A stretch of DNA of 47,222 nucleotides from Anaerotruncus sp. (GTDB taxonomy: Bacteria; Bacillota; Clostridia; Oscillospirales; Ruminococcaceae), in NCBI GenBank assembly GCA_021770005.1, contig JAETRV010000021.1:1-47222 (forward strand), given 5' to 3'. The notes under the pieces were generated by a model. The model made no database searches. It had not been told where the DNA came from and saw only the letters and a program-made list of their open reading frames with translations. Of the stretch, positions 30,081 to 39,035 are shown piece after piece (position 1 is the first letter of the stretch; each line of letters opens with the position of its first letter). A program made the translations under genes and the position numbers.

Positions 30081-31853
30081 TCAAATTGGGCGGGTCGCCT
30101 CCCGCAGCCAGCGCTGTTCCTCTTCGGCCAGCAAAGGGCCGATCTGTTCATATACCCGCCTATGATAAGCGTTGAGCTGTTCGCGGCCGCGGGCGTCGAG
30201 CAGGGCGGGTTCTACCGCATCCAGGTCGATCGGTGCGAGGGTCAACGTTTCAAACCGCAGGAAACCGTCTGTCTCCGCCGCGCGGCAGGCGAGCTGATTT
30301 TCGATCCGTACCCCGAATTGACCGGGAAGATAGACCCCCGGCTCGTCCGAAACCACCATACCGGGCGCAAAGGGGGCGGTGTCATTGCGGGCAGTGATCC
30401 GCCAGTTGAAGCCAATGGGCGGCTCATGCACACAGAGCAGCGAGCCGATCCCATGCCCGGTGCCGTGCCCATAATCCAGGCCGTTGGCCCAGAGCGGGCC
30501 GCGCGCAAGCACGTCCAGGTGCCGCCCGCAGACCCCAACCGGGAACACTGCTGCCGAAAGGTTGAGCATCCCCTGTAGGACCAGGGTGAAACACCGCTTC
30601 TGCTCGGCAGTGGCGGAACCGATCACGACTGTACGAGTAAGGTCGGTGGTACCTTCGAGATACTGCCCGCCCGAGTCGAGCAGGAGCAGCCCGTCCGGCC
30701 CGACCGGGATATCGCTTTCGGGCGTCACATGGTAATGGACAATCGCCCCATGCGCCCCGAATCCGCTGATTGTGATGAAGCTCGGCCCGAGGCACCCCTC
30801 CTGCTCGAGACGCAATCCGTCGAGCTTTTCCGCAATCTGCGCCTCGGTTGGATGTTCGCCGCCCATACCGGTCTTGAGCCAGAACAACAGCTTGGTTACT
30901 GCAACCCCGTCCTTGAGGTGGGCCTGGCGCAGATGCTCCAACTGGGTTTCATTTTTGACCGATTTGCGCAGGATCGACGGGTTCTCCGTTGCGACAATCT
31001 GCGCCCCTGCCGCTGCAAGCCGCAGATAAAATGCGTAGCCGACCCGTTCGGGCATCAGCAATACCCGTTTCCCGGCAAACACCTGCTCCACCGTTTCCTG
31101 AGCTGCCTCGTAGGGCAGAACTTCGACCCCCAGACGACCGAGATGCGCCTGAACCTGTCGATCCAGCTTGGCAGAGTCGATAAAAAGCAGCGCGCGGTCA
31201 GGCAGCAAAGCCAGATAGGCGAGCGCAACCGGGTTATAGGCGATGTCTCCCCCGCGCAGATTGAGCAGCCATGCGATGTCATCAAGGGTTGCGATCAGAT
31301 GCCCGTCCGCGCGGGCGGCAACCTGCTCCCGCAGCCAGGCGAGTTTGCGCTCCGCCGACTCCCCTGCATACTGCTCGGACAACACCCAGACCGGCGCATT
31401 GGGCAGCGGAGGGCGGTCTTTCCAAAGCTCCCCCGCGAGGTCGCGGTCGAGGAACCGCGCCTGCCCGCCCAGTGCGTTAAGCAGGTCAAGCGCCTGGCGC
31501 GCGGTCAGCGTGCGCCCGTCCCCGGCGAGCAGGCCGTCCGCCGGTATCCCCGCTTTTAGGTAATCCGCGACCGTCGGGCTATCCACATAGCCGGTGTGAT
31601 ACAGGGTGATCCCGCTCCCCTCTAGCTCCTGTTTTGCCTGTAAAAAGTAACCTTCATCGGTCCAGAGCGCCGCCCGGTCGGGCAGCACTACCAATGTTGC
31701 GGTGGTTCCGGTGAACCCGGTCAAAAAACGCACCGTCTTGAACGCTTCACCAATGTACTCCGAAGCGTGGAAATCCGAGTTTGGAGCGATATAGGCATCC
31801 ACGCCACAGGATTTCATCTGTGCGCGCAATGCTTCGAGCGGTCGGTCTGACAT
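30081..31853 (-). CDS. Xaa-Pro aminopeptidase (M24B family, AMPP-like)
   Basis: A 590-residue cytoplasmic metallopeptidase that removes an N-terminal residue before proline. Two creatinase-like N-terminal domains (~1-300) precede the pita-bread catalytic domain. The five metal ligands are visible: LLLDSGG, GTTDLTRT, HGTGHGIG, VSDEPGVY and IENQL. Length matches the long eukaryote-like APP1 form common in clostridia. The start at 31853 follows GGAGGGG. It lies 68 bases after the last transporter gene, behind a terminator, so it may be partly read through; with the M20 peptidase at 37631 it flanks the transporter. Confidence 0.95.
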   Translation of the reverse strand: MSDRPLEALRAQMKSCGVDAYIAPNSDFHASEYIGEAFKTVRFLTGFTGTTATLVVLPDRAALWTDEGYFLQAKQELEGSGITLYHTGYVDSPTVADYLKAGIPADGLLAGDGRTLTARQALDLLNALGGQARFLDRDLAGELWKDRPPLPNAPVWVLSEQYAGESAERKLAWLREQVAARADGHLIATLDDIAWLLNLRGGDIAYNPVALAYLALLPDRALLFIDSAKLDRQVQAHLGRLGVEVLPYEAAQETVEQVFAGKRVLLMPERVGYAFYLRLAAAGAQIVATENPSILRKSVKNETQLEHLRQAHLKDGVAVTKLLFWLKTGMGGEHPTEAQIAEKLDGLRLEQEGCLGPSFITISGFGAHGAIVHYHVTPESDIPVGPDGLLLLDSGGQYLEGTTDLTRTVVIGSATAEQKRCFTLVLQGMLNLSAAVFPVGVCGRHLDVLARGPLWANGLDYGHGTGHGIGSLLCVHEPPIGFNWRITARNDTAPFAPGMVVSDEPGVYLPGQFGVRIENQLACRAAETDGFLRFETLTLAPIDLDAVEPALLDARGREQLNAYHRRVYEQIGPLLAEEEQRWLREATRPI

Positions 31854-31866
31854 AAAAAATCCCCTC

Positions 31867-31904
31867 CAAAAATAGCCGCCGGGCGCGTCTGCGCACCCGG
31901 CGGC
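31867..31904 (-). terminator. Terminator at the end of the transporter operon
   Basis: On the minus strand a GCCGCCGGG...CCCGGCGGC stem (31875-31904) is followed by ATTTTT (31867-31872). It is only 14 bases upstream of the aminopeptidase start, whose ribosome binding site is inside the same region. Confidence 0.7.
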
Positions 31905-31921
31905 CACCTATTTTTTGAACC

Positions 31922-33388
31922 TTACTGCGCCGCTTCTCCCGCCGGGGAAGCACCTGCCGCAGCGTTCGCTTCAAGCTTGGGTTTGACAACCTTTTTCCAC
32001 GCATGCATCGCAAGGGACATTGCAATGACGCCGTACGAGACAAACACGCGGAAATATTCACCGATCATCGCGTTGCCGAACAGCTCTTTACCTGCCAGCG
32101 GCGCAACGATGAAGAGGGTGTGGAACAGGATAACTCCGATAATCGCCTGTTTGTTGGTGGCCTTCTGGACCGAAGCGCCGCCGACCACCAGGGACGCAAT
32201 CGCAAACTGCCCGACCTGGGTATGTGCGCCATAGGTCGAGAAGGTGCCGACATTCTGAAGGAAGATCAGCTGTCCCCAGCTCGCGAGGACGGTCGAAAAG
32301 ATCATCGCGATGATACGGGTCCGGTCAACGTTGATGCCCGCGGCATTCGCCACAACGCGGCTCTGTCCAACTGTGCGCATGTTCTGCCCAAGACGGGTTT
32401 TCATCAGCGCGGTGTTAAAGAAGCAGAGCGCGGCGATGCAAAGGTAGGTCAGCACCGGAAGCTGTACATAGACCATCACATTATAGATGGCAGGCACATA
32501 GGTCAGCGCATAGACCACCACCGCCACAATGCAGGCCGCGATTGCGCGGTTGCGAGGCCAATCGGTTTTGCGCGCCTTGCAGAGCGCAAACTTCACAGCC
32601 TGCCAGATGAGTGTGCCGAAGCAGGCCAGCTCCACCGCATTGAGCAGGCGCAGGCGGTCAGACGAAAGGAACTGCTCGACCGCCGGGAGGAAGGTCAGCG
32701 CATAGACCACCACCAGGCCAACCAGCGAGACCGCTGTCCGTTTCCAGTTGACCTCCTGTTTTTTGGCCAGCTTGACGACCGCCGAAATGACCATCACAGC
32801 AACCGCGATATAAAACCCGAATTCGATGATGGTCAGCATCGGGACCGTATCCAGCGAATACTTGATCGTATCCTTGAGGTCGATTGTGTTTTTGACACCG
32901 ACCCCGGTCGAGATCATCAGCTTGGGGTTGTCAATCGGAATCACGCCGCCGAGGATGAAGAGGAAGAAGAGCTGATAAAGGCCGTCGGTAAAATACCCGA
33001 GCACCAAGCCGCCGATCATCTCCGCGCCTTTCATATTGTTGAACAGCTTGCCCACGAGGTAGCCGAAAAAGACTGCCAGCGGGGTGGAGAGCAGCGCGGT
33101 GAGCAAAAAGCCGCCAACGCCGGTGAATCCCCAGTGGGTGGTGAAGAAAATTGCAATCTGCGCCGCCATTGCGCCGATAACGATACCAAAGTTGAGCCCC
33201 AGGCCCGCGAGAACCGGGATAATCAGCGCGAGGACAAGGAAACTGTTGCGCGCAATACGCGTGAGCAGCTCGCTCACAACGAAGTTCATCGACTGCCCGG
33301 AAGCAATGGTGCCGCCGATACAGAGGAACACGAACAGGACAACGACCTTGTTTTCAAACAGGAAAGAGGTGATTTTGTTTTTAGTCAC
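31922..33388 (-). CDS. ABC transporter permease 1 of the DUF3798 system
   Basis: A 488-residue membrane protein with about ten hydrophobic segments, of the CUT2-like permease family (RbsC/LivH-type BPD_transp_2). The family-typical loop near the C-terminus reads GQNMRTVGQSRVVANAAGIN followed by VDRTRIIAMIFSTVLASWGQ. A long insertion of hydrophobic segments in the middle (~205-330) makes it larger than RbsC (about 320 residues). It begins with GTG at 33388 after CAGGAGG, overlapping the previous stop by eight bases. It likely pairs with permease 2 as a heterodimer. The Ala-rich C-terminus (AAAGASPAGEAAQ) is cytoplasmic. Confidence 0.9.
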   Translation of the reverse strand: MTKNKITSFLFENKVVVLFVFLCIGGTIASGQSMNFVVSELLTRIARNSFLVLALIIPVLAGLGLNFGIVIGAMAAQIAIFFTTHWGFTGVGGFLLTALLSTPLAVFFGYLVGKLFNNMKGAEMIGGLVLGYFTDGLYQLFFLFILGGVIPIDNPKLMISTGVGVKNTIDLKDTIKYSLDTVPMLTIIEFGFYIAVAVMVISAVVKLAKKQEVNWKRTAVSLVGLVVVYALTFLPAVEQFLSSDRLRLLNAVELACFGTLIWQAVKFALCKARKTDWPRNRAIAACIVAVVVYALTYVPAIYNVMVYVQLPVLTYLCIAALCFFNTALMKTRLGQNMRTVGQSRVVANAAGINVDRTRIIAMIFSTVLASWGQLIFLQNVGTFSTYGAHTQVGQFAIASLVVGGASVQKATNKQAIIGVILFHTLFIVAPLAGKELFGNAMIGEYFRVFVSYGVIAMSLAMHAWKKVVKPKLEANAAAGASPAGEAAQ

Positions 33389-34481
33389 GGCTCTCACCTC
33401 CTGTCTGGGCCAGCGCATAGATGATAATTCCGTTGGAGATAATCAACCGCATGACCTCCGAAAGGTTGCCCTCCGGGATGAACAGGTTGATGACCGGAAG
33501 TCCCAGCGCCATAATCCCCTGATAGAGGAAGGTACCGATCAAAACATGGGAAATCTTTGCGCGGGTTGCGGATGCGCCGCCGATCAGCACCGCCGCAACC
33601 GAGGTAAAGCCCATCATCATCGGGCCGTTGTAGAGCTGCATAAATCCGAACCCCTGCGCATAGACGAGGATTCCCACCGCCGCAATCACTGTGGAGAGGG
33701 TGGTCCCAATCAAACGCATCCGGTTGACATTGATACCGGAAGCCTGCGCAAACATCGGGTTTGCACCTGCCGCGCTCATCGCCGCCCCGGTTTTGGAACG
33801 CATGAACAGCCAAACGAGCAGACACATCAGGAAAAAGAAGAGCAGCAGACCGGTTGGAATCTCGATCGCGCCAAACGGCAGCTTGATCGAAAATTTGAAG
33901 GTGTTGTTCATGACCCCACTGTAAGAAGATGCAAGCGAGATGGTATTACGAAGCCCCTCGCCCGCATTGGGGAAGATCAGCTCACCGCTTTTGAACGGCA
34001 GAACGGTCCACGCGATGTTCATGAATGCGATGATTGAGAAGCCGACATAGGTGGTGACCGTCATCTCCGATCCTTTGACCCGGTTGAGCAGCAGCCCATA
34101 AAGCCAGCCGATGCCGGTGGAGAGGACAACGCCGATCACGATAGCGATCAGAATCGCAACCCACATGGCAAAAAGCGGATGGATGGCCACCAGGGAGGGC
34201 ATCTCGGCAATCTTCCATTCAATGACGATCAGGCCGCCGAGCAGGCCGCCGACAATGCCCATCGAAATTCCAAAGTTCAGGCCGATGCCGCACTGAACCG
34301 CTGGTACCATTGCGAGCGCAAGCACCCCATACATGCCCCAGCGGCGGATAATGTCGCTCACAATCTGCATCAGATCCATGCCGAACCCACTGGCTGTAAA
34401 CAGCAGGAGCAGGAAGAACCCTCCAATGATGATACGGGGCAGACCTACCTGGCGCACGACCCCTTTGACATTGTCACGCAT
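33381..34481 (-). CDS. ABC transporter permease 2 of the DUF3798 system
   Basis: A 366-residue CUT2-like permease with about nine hydrophobic segments. GLNFGISMGIVGGLLGG, the coupling-type loop (MSAAGANPMFAQASGINVNR) and the C-terminal GFTSVAAVLIGGASATRAK are typical. Shares ancestry with permease 1 (similar INV-R loop and glycine-rich end) but is shorter. The start at 34481 follows GGAG and overlaps the end of the ATPase gene by eight bases, showing translational coupling of ATPase, permease 2 and permease 1. Confidence 0.9.
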   Translation of the reverse strand: MRDNVKGVVRQVGLPRIIIGGFFLLLLFTASGFGMDLMQIVSDIIRRWGMYGVLALAMVPAVQCGIGLNFGISMGIVGGLLGGLIVIEWKIAEMPSLVAIHPLFAMWVAILIAIVIGVVLSTGIGWLYGLLLNRVKGSEMTVTTYVGFSIIAFMNIAWTVLPFKSGELIFPNAGEGLRNTISLASSYSGVMNNTFKFSIKLPFGAIEIPTGLLLFFFLMCLLVWLFMRSKTGAAMSAAGANPMFAQASGINVNRMRLIGTTLSTVIAAVGILVYAQGFGFMQLYNGPMMMGFTSVAAVLIGGASATRAKISHVLIGTFLYQGIMALGLPVINLFIPEGNLSEVMRLIISNGIIIYALAQTGGESRD

Positions 34482-36087
34482 GCTCTCCGCCCCCCTTCTT
34501 CTTATATGCGCCGGACATTGCAAGCCCGTATTCCGCATCTGAATCGTCCGGTTTGAGGATGCAGGCAAGTTTGCCGTCCGAGATAATCGCGATCCGGTCG
34601 CTGATCGAACGCAGCTCGACCAGCTCGGAAGAGACGATAATCACCGTCATCCCTTCCTCCCGGTTGAGTTTGACCAGATACTCGAGCACCAGCTTTTTTG
34701 CGCCGATGTCGATACCGCGGGTCGGCTCCGAGACAAACAGCACATCCGGACCGAGCGTAAGCGCCCGCGCAAGGCAGACCTTCTGTTGGTTGCCGCCCGA
34801 GAGCCGACCCGCTGCCTGCTTGATGCCTGTGCAGCGGATATCCAGGCGCTTGACCATCTCTTCCGACCAATCATGTGCCTGTTTCGCATCGTAAAGCCGG
34901 AACCAACCGTATTTTTTCAGGAATTTGTTGTTGACCTGCATCGCAGAAAAGACGATATTCTGCTCAATGCTCTCCTCCAGCAGAAGCCCGACGCCGCGCC
35001 GGTCCTCCGAGACAAACGCCACCCGATGGTTGAGCGCCTCTCCCAGCCGCTTGAGGTTGAGGGTTTCGCCGAAGATCTGCACTTCGCCTTCGGCCGGATA
35101 AAGCCCCATAATCCCGTTGGGGATACCTAATTTACCTTGACCAGCCAACCCGCCGATCCCGAAAATCTCGCCTTTGCGGATCTCAAGGTCTACCCCCTTG
35201 ACCGCCTCTCCCGGCATTGCGACCTGGAAGTTGCGCAACCGCACCGCCAGATCATCCTCTTTGATGATACGGTTGTCCTCGAGGGTGTCGTCGACCAGCT
35301 TTTCCACCTTGCGCCCGATCATCAGCTCTGCGATCTCGACCACGCTGCTGCCCGCAATCTCTTTGCGTGCAACGAACTCACCATCCCGCAGGATGGTCAT
35401 GCTGTCGGCAACCTCCATCACCTCGTCCAGACGGTGGGTGATGAAGATAATCGCGATCCCCTGCGAGGCGATTGTACGCATCGCATCAAGCAACCGGGCG
35501 GCCTCGCTCTCGGTGAGCACCGCAGTCGGCTCGTCGAACACAAGCAGCTGGATACCGGTCTTATCGATTTCGCGGGCGATCTCGATAAACTGCATATAAC
35601 CGACCGGCATGCCCTTGACAAGGCTGTTCTCATCCACCTTGAGCCCGATCGTCTTGAGCGCTTTGCGGGCGTCCCTTGCCATCATGTCGAAATCGAGCAG
35701 CTCCATCGAGCGGCCGGCCAGCCGGCTGAGCAGGGTGGGATGGCTGATCTCACGCCCCACTTTGATATTCTCAGTGACAGTAAAGCCGGGGATCAACATG
35801 AATTCCTGATGCACCATGCCGATGCCAAGCTCCATCGCCTTTAGCGGCGTGTCAATCGTGACCTTCTGACCGTCCACCTCAATGCTTCCCTCAAATCCCC
35901 CGGTTCCGTGGATGACCGGCATACCGAATAGGATATTCATTAATGTGGACTTTCCGGCGCCGTTTTCGCCCATCAGCGCATGAATCTCGCCGGGATGCAC
36001 GCTCAGGTTAACCCCTTTGAGGACCCGGTTGCCGGAATATTCTTTGACTATGTTCTCCATTTTCAGGATGTAACGGGTAGGGTCCAA
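34474..36087 (-). CDS. ABC transporter ATP-binding protein (sugar/nucleoside-type, two ATPase domains)
   Basis: A 537-residue protein of the RbsA/MglA-like family with two fused ATPase domains. Domain 1: GENGAGKST (Walker A), IHALM, MVHQEF Q-loop and VFDEPTAVLT (Walker B). Domain 2: GLAGQGKLG in the Walker A place, LSGGNQQKVCLARAL signature and FVSEPTRGIDIGAK, the degenerate second-site pattern typical of this family. It powers uptake through the two permeases encoded just downstream. The start is TTG at 36087 after AGGGGGTATAGG. A terminator-like stem upstream (36210-36261) separates it from the binding-protein gene. Confidence 0.94.
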   Translation of the reverse strand: MDPTRYILKMENIVKEYSGNRVLKGVNLSVHPGEIHALMGENGAGKSTLMNILFGMPVIHGTGGFEGSIEVDGQKVTIDTPLKAMELGIGMVHQEFMLIPGFTVTENIKVGREISHPTLLSRLAGRSMELLDFDMMARDARKALKTIGLKVDENSLVKGMPVGYMQFIEIAREIDKTGIQLLVFDEPTAVLTESEAARLLDAMRTIASQGIAIIFITHRLDEVMEVADSMTILRDGEFVARKEIAGSSVVEIAELMIGRKVEKLVDDTLEDNRIIKEDDLAVRLRNFQVAMPGEAVKGVDLEIRKGEIFGIGGLAGQGKLGIPNGIMGLYPAEGEVQIFGETLNLKRLGEALNHRVAFVSEDRRGVGLLLEESIEQNIVFSAMQVNNKFLKKYGWFRLYDAKQAHDWSEEMVKRLDIRCTGIKQAAGRLSGGNQQKVCLARALTLGPDVLFVSEPTRGIDIGAKKLVLEYLVKLNREEGMTVIIVSSELVELRSISDRIAIISDGKLACILKPDDSDAEYGLAMSGAYKKKGGGEHA

Positions 36088-36209
36088 TCCTATACCCCCT
36101 TTATGAAATCAGAAAAAACTGTTTTGTTCGTAGCCCAACAGCCGGGAACACCCCGGCAGCCCATCCTAAAAAGAGTTCCCCTCGCATGGACGGGTATGCA
36201 TAGGGGAAA

Positions 36210-36261
36210 CAAAAACAAACGCAGCTCCGCCGGCATGCCGGAAGCAAGCCAACGGAGCTGC
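36210..36261 (-). terminator. Terminator/attenuator between binding protein and ATPase genes
   Basis: On the minus strand GCAGCTCCG...CGGAGCTGC (36221-36261) is followed by GTTTGTTTTTGTTT (36210-36220). Placed inside the operon, it would let the binding protein be made in excess over the membrane parts, a common arrangement in ABC importers. Confidence 0.75.
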
Positions 36262-36302
36262 ATACTCGTTTTCAGCGGGTTGCAGCCCGCATTGTTGCTG
36301 GA

Positions 36303-37532
36303 TTAGAAGTTGACGAAGTCAGCAGTAACCAGATAGTGGTTATCAACGGTAGCGCCATTCTCCTCATAGTTGACAAGGGTCATTTCCATGCCCTCGGTAA
36401 AGTCATTCGCACACTCCTGAATGGTCTCGCGCAGAACAGCATCGTCGAGGACAACGCCATTGGTCTGGCCCTCGAGAACCTTCTTGGCATACTCAACGCC
36501 AGCGGAGATGAAGAGCATGTTGCAGGGGACACCCCAAGTGGAGACACGGCCCTGCATGCCAGCCTCTTCGGCTTTCGCCTTGAGCTGCTCCATCATGTAG
36601 CTGACATCCGCCTCATGGCCGGACATATCGATATTCAGGGCAGCCGGGAATGCATGGAACGGGGACGGGCAGCACTGCAGGGTGTAGATCGCGCCTTCTT
36701 CAAAGACCTTGCGGATCAGAGGCTCCTGCATACCGCAGTTGGTGGTGAAGAACACGGTGTCTTTGCCGTATTTCTCGATCTGGCGCGGAACATCCTCAAG
36801 GATGAACTGCTGTGCGCCGGTGATACCGGAGTCGCCGGTCGGGTCGGGAGCGGTCACGTCGACCAGCTCGATGCCGTTCTCAGCGCAGTATTTTTTGAGG
36901 TTCTCGTGACGCGCAACGATCAGAGCATAGCTCATGTGGCGCGGGAACGAGTAGTGGATCATGGTCTTTGCGCCCTGCTTTGCAGCCTGGGGCGGGATGG
37001 TGATGCCGCAGCCCGGCTCGTCAACCTGCAGAACAATGTCCGCTTTCGGGTCGATAACGCCGGGGTCCTCACCGGGAGTACCCGCGATGAAGATCATGTC
37101 CGGACGGGTCTCACGGACCTTGTCAATCGCCGCGGAAGTACCGGGGATCGCCTGGCACCAGACAATCGCTTTGACATCCGGATCGGAAGCCATTGCAACC
37201 GCATTGGAGATGACCGTCTCGGTCTCTTTGTCAAAGTTGTCGGGATAGGTCGCGGTAACGATCATATCGCCGTATTTTTCCTTCATCTTGTTCGCCTGGG
37301 TGATCTCCTCATCGCCCTGGGAAGCGGTACCGGTGATGATACCGATCTTGAAGTTCTCCGCAGGAGCTGCCGGAGCCTCACTACCCGAGGACGCTGCCGG
37401 AGCTTCGCTCGACGCTGCGGGCGCTGCCGGAGCCGGAGCGGAAGAAGACGCCGCCGGCTCAGAACCACGGCATCCTGCTGCACTAATCGTCATCAACGCA
37501 GCGAGTGCGAGACACATCAGCCTTCTTTTCAT
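36303..37532 (-). CDS. DUF3798 family substrate-binding lipoprotein
   Basis: A 409-residue exported protein. Residues 1-21 are a lipoprotein signal peptide ending in SAAGC (lipid-modified cysteine 21), followed by an Ala/Ser/Pro/Glu-rich linker to ~60. The rest matches DUF3798 as I recall it: KIGIITGTASQGDEEI, ATYPDNFDKETETVISNAVA, YSFPRHMSYALIVARHE, FFTTNCGMQEPLI. The fold resembles periplasmic-binding-protein-like sugar or nucleoside binders. It is presumably the receptor for the ATPase and permeases downstream. The ligand is unknown. The start has AAGGAGG; it has its own promoter (37600-37627). Confidence 0.9.
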   Translation of the reverse strand: MKRRLMCLALAALMTISAAGCRGSEPAASSSAPAPAAPAASSEAPAASSGSEAPAAPAENFKIGIITGTASQGDEEITQANKMKEKYGDMIVTATYPDNFDKETETVISNAVAMASDPDVKAIVWCQAIPGTSAAIDKVRETRPDMIFIAGTPGEDPGVIDPKADIVLQVDEPGCGITIPPQAAKQGAKTMIHYSFPRHMSYALIVARHENLKKYCAENGIELVDVTAPDPTGDSGITGAQQFILEDVPRQIEKYGKDTVFFTTNCGMQEPLIRKVFEEGAIYTLQCCPSPFHAFPAALNIDMSGHEADVSYMMEQLKAKAEEAGMQGRVSTWGVPCNMLFISAGVEYAKKVLEGQTNGVVLDDAVLRETIQECANDFTEGMEMTLVNYEENGATVDNHYLVTADFVNF

Positions 37533-37599
37533 TCGTTTTATTCCTCCTTAATGCTTTTTGTGCTTATGCACTTATTTCAAACGCAAGCCCTATTCCCTA

Positions 37600-37627
37600 A
37601 TTATATGAGCCGCGCAGAAACCATCAA
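37600..37627 (-). promoter_or_regulatory. Sigma-A type promoter of the DUF3798 binding-protein gene
   Basis: On the minus strand TTGATG (37622-37627) and a perfect TATAAT (37600-37605) are 16 bases apart, immediately after the M20 peptidase stop. The leader is about 65 bases. Confidence 0.6.
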
Positions 37628-37630
37628 CAA

Positions 37631-38728
37631 TCAGGTTGTGGTGAGCATCTCAACCACCAGTTTGGCGGTACGCTCCAGGTCGCTGACCGCAATCAGCTCG
37701 CTTGTGCTGTGCGCATTGGTCATGCCAGTGCCGACGTTGACCGCGTCGATCCCGTTGGCGAACAGCCATGTGGCATCACATCCGCCGTAGGTGCTCTTGC
37801 AGAACGGCTCTGCGCCCAGTCTGCGGTAGACCTCAAACAGGTCGGTCACCAACTTGCAGTCCTCCGGGACATGGAGCACATCCGAGTGGCGGTCCACTGC
37901 AAGGGTGTATTGGGTACCGAACTTGTCACAGGCATCTTTGAGCGCCTGCTCGGTTTCACGCAGATGCCTTTGCAGGGTTTCCTCCTCGAACGAGCGGATT
38001 TCCATATCAAACGAAGCCTCGGCGGGTACGACATTGGTTTTGCCCGGCGCAAGGAAGTTTGCCACATTCATCACAGTCCGTTCATCCACATGCCCACAAG
38101 GGATATGGGAAACCGCTTCGACCGCAGCCTTGAGCGCATGGATTCCCTGTTCGGGAGCAACGCCCGCATGGGCGCTCTTTCCCTCAAAAGCAATATGCAA
38201 AACCACATTGGCCGGCGAACGATTGACGATTGCACCGTTTGCGCTTGAGTCGAACACGATCGCTTGCTTGCTGCGGAAAAGGCTGTAATCCGCATATTTG
38301 GCGCCGAGCAGCCCCAATTCCTCGCAGATCGAGAAAAGCACCTCAACCGGCCGGTGGTGCAGCCCGCCTTCCCGGATCGTTTCGAGCGCTTCGAGGATGG
38401 CGGCAACGCCGGACTTGTCATCTGCGCCGAGGATGGTATCGCCCGCCGAGCGGATCACTCCGTCCTCGATCACCGGACGGATGTCCACGCCGGGGGATAC
38501 TGTATCAAGATGGGCGGAGAGAAGCAAAGGTTCCCCCTCACCCGGTAAAAATGCATAAAGGTTAAAACCGTTGGAACCACAGTGTTCCCCGACCTCTCCG
38601 CGCTTGACCTCGAGGCCGAGCGCCACCAGCTCCCGCTCGATCAGTTCGCAGAAACCGCGCTCACTGCCGGATTCACTGGGACAGGCGATATAGCGTAAAA
38701 AGCGGTCCAGCAAGCGCTGTTCATTCAT
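37631..38728 (-). CDS. M20 family metallopeptidase (PepT/tripeptidase-like)
   Basis: A 365-residue zinc peptidase. Metal ligands and catalytic residues: LSAHLDTVSPG (H, D), ILGADDKSG (bridging D), CEELG (catalytic E), VFDSSAN (D) and NAHSTSE (H near the C-terminus). A dimerisation domain lies between (~170-280). It resembles peptidase T and related aminopeptidases, which cut short peptides in the cytoplasm; aminoacylase-type substrates are possible. The start at 38728 follows GAAGG. It has its own promoter and lies 98 bases upstream of the DUF3798 gene, which suggests the imported compound may be a peptide or a conjugate. Confidence 0.93.
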   Translation of the reverse strand: MNEQRLLDRFLRYIACPSESGSERGFCELIERELVALGLEVKRGEVGEHCGSNGFNLYAFLPGEGEPLLLSAHLDTVSPGVDIRPVIEDGVIRSAGDTILGADDKSGVAAILEALETIREGGLHHRPVEVLFSICEELGLLGAKYADYSLFRSKQAIVFDSSANGAIVNRSPANVVLHIAFEGKSAHAGVAPEQGIHALKAAVEAVSHIPCGHVDERTVMNVANFLAPGKTNVVPAEASFDMEIRSFEEETLQRHLRETEQALKDACDKFGTQYTLAVDRHSDVLHVPEDCKLVTDLFEVYRRLGAEPFCKSTYGGCDATWLFANGIDAVNVGTGMTNAHSTSELIAVSDLERTAKLVVEMLTTT

Positions 38729-38793
38729 AAAGCAGTGCCTTCTCTCCTTGAAAATCTGGTCACAGTCTATTCACTGTTTGTTTATGATGAGTT

Positions 38794-38822
38794 ATTTTAT
38801 CACATCAAAGCGGTGTTGTCTA
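38794..38822 (-). promoter_or_regulatory. Sigma-A type promoter of the M20 peptidase gene
   Basis: On the minus strand TAGACA (38817-38822) and TAAAAT (38794-38799) lie 17 bases apart, and TG precedes the -10 box. The rest of 38823-39035 shows no gene and no clear structure. Confidence 0.6.
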
Positions 38823-39035
38823 TCTCCATTTTTTGAAAAGGAGAACTCCCAACAAAATCTTCACTAATATTTTTCCTCGATTCCACTTTGGTTTGTACTT
38901 TCAAAAGACACAATAACGATAATTATGTCTTTGTACAGCGGAACAGATCGTCATATTCCACAAATAATTCGGGTTTGCCATGCACAATGGCAAAAAAATC
39001 CGCTTTTTCGGGAAAATATAGGGATTTTCCCCTGC

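Noticed and set aside
32003-33424. Open frame of 473 codons on the plus strand inside the permease 1 region
   Set aside because: Antisense to a clear membrane protein; the translation is full of Asp/His/Arg, the expected complement of hydrophobic codons.
36336-37790. Open frame of 484 codons on the plus strand opposite the DUF3798 gene
   Set aside because: Antisense shadow; it covers the signal peptide, the promoter and part of the M20 gene in the wrong sense.
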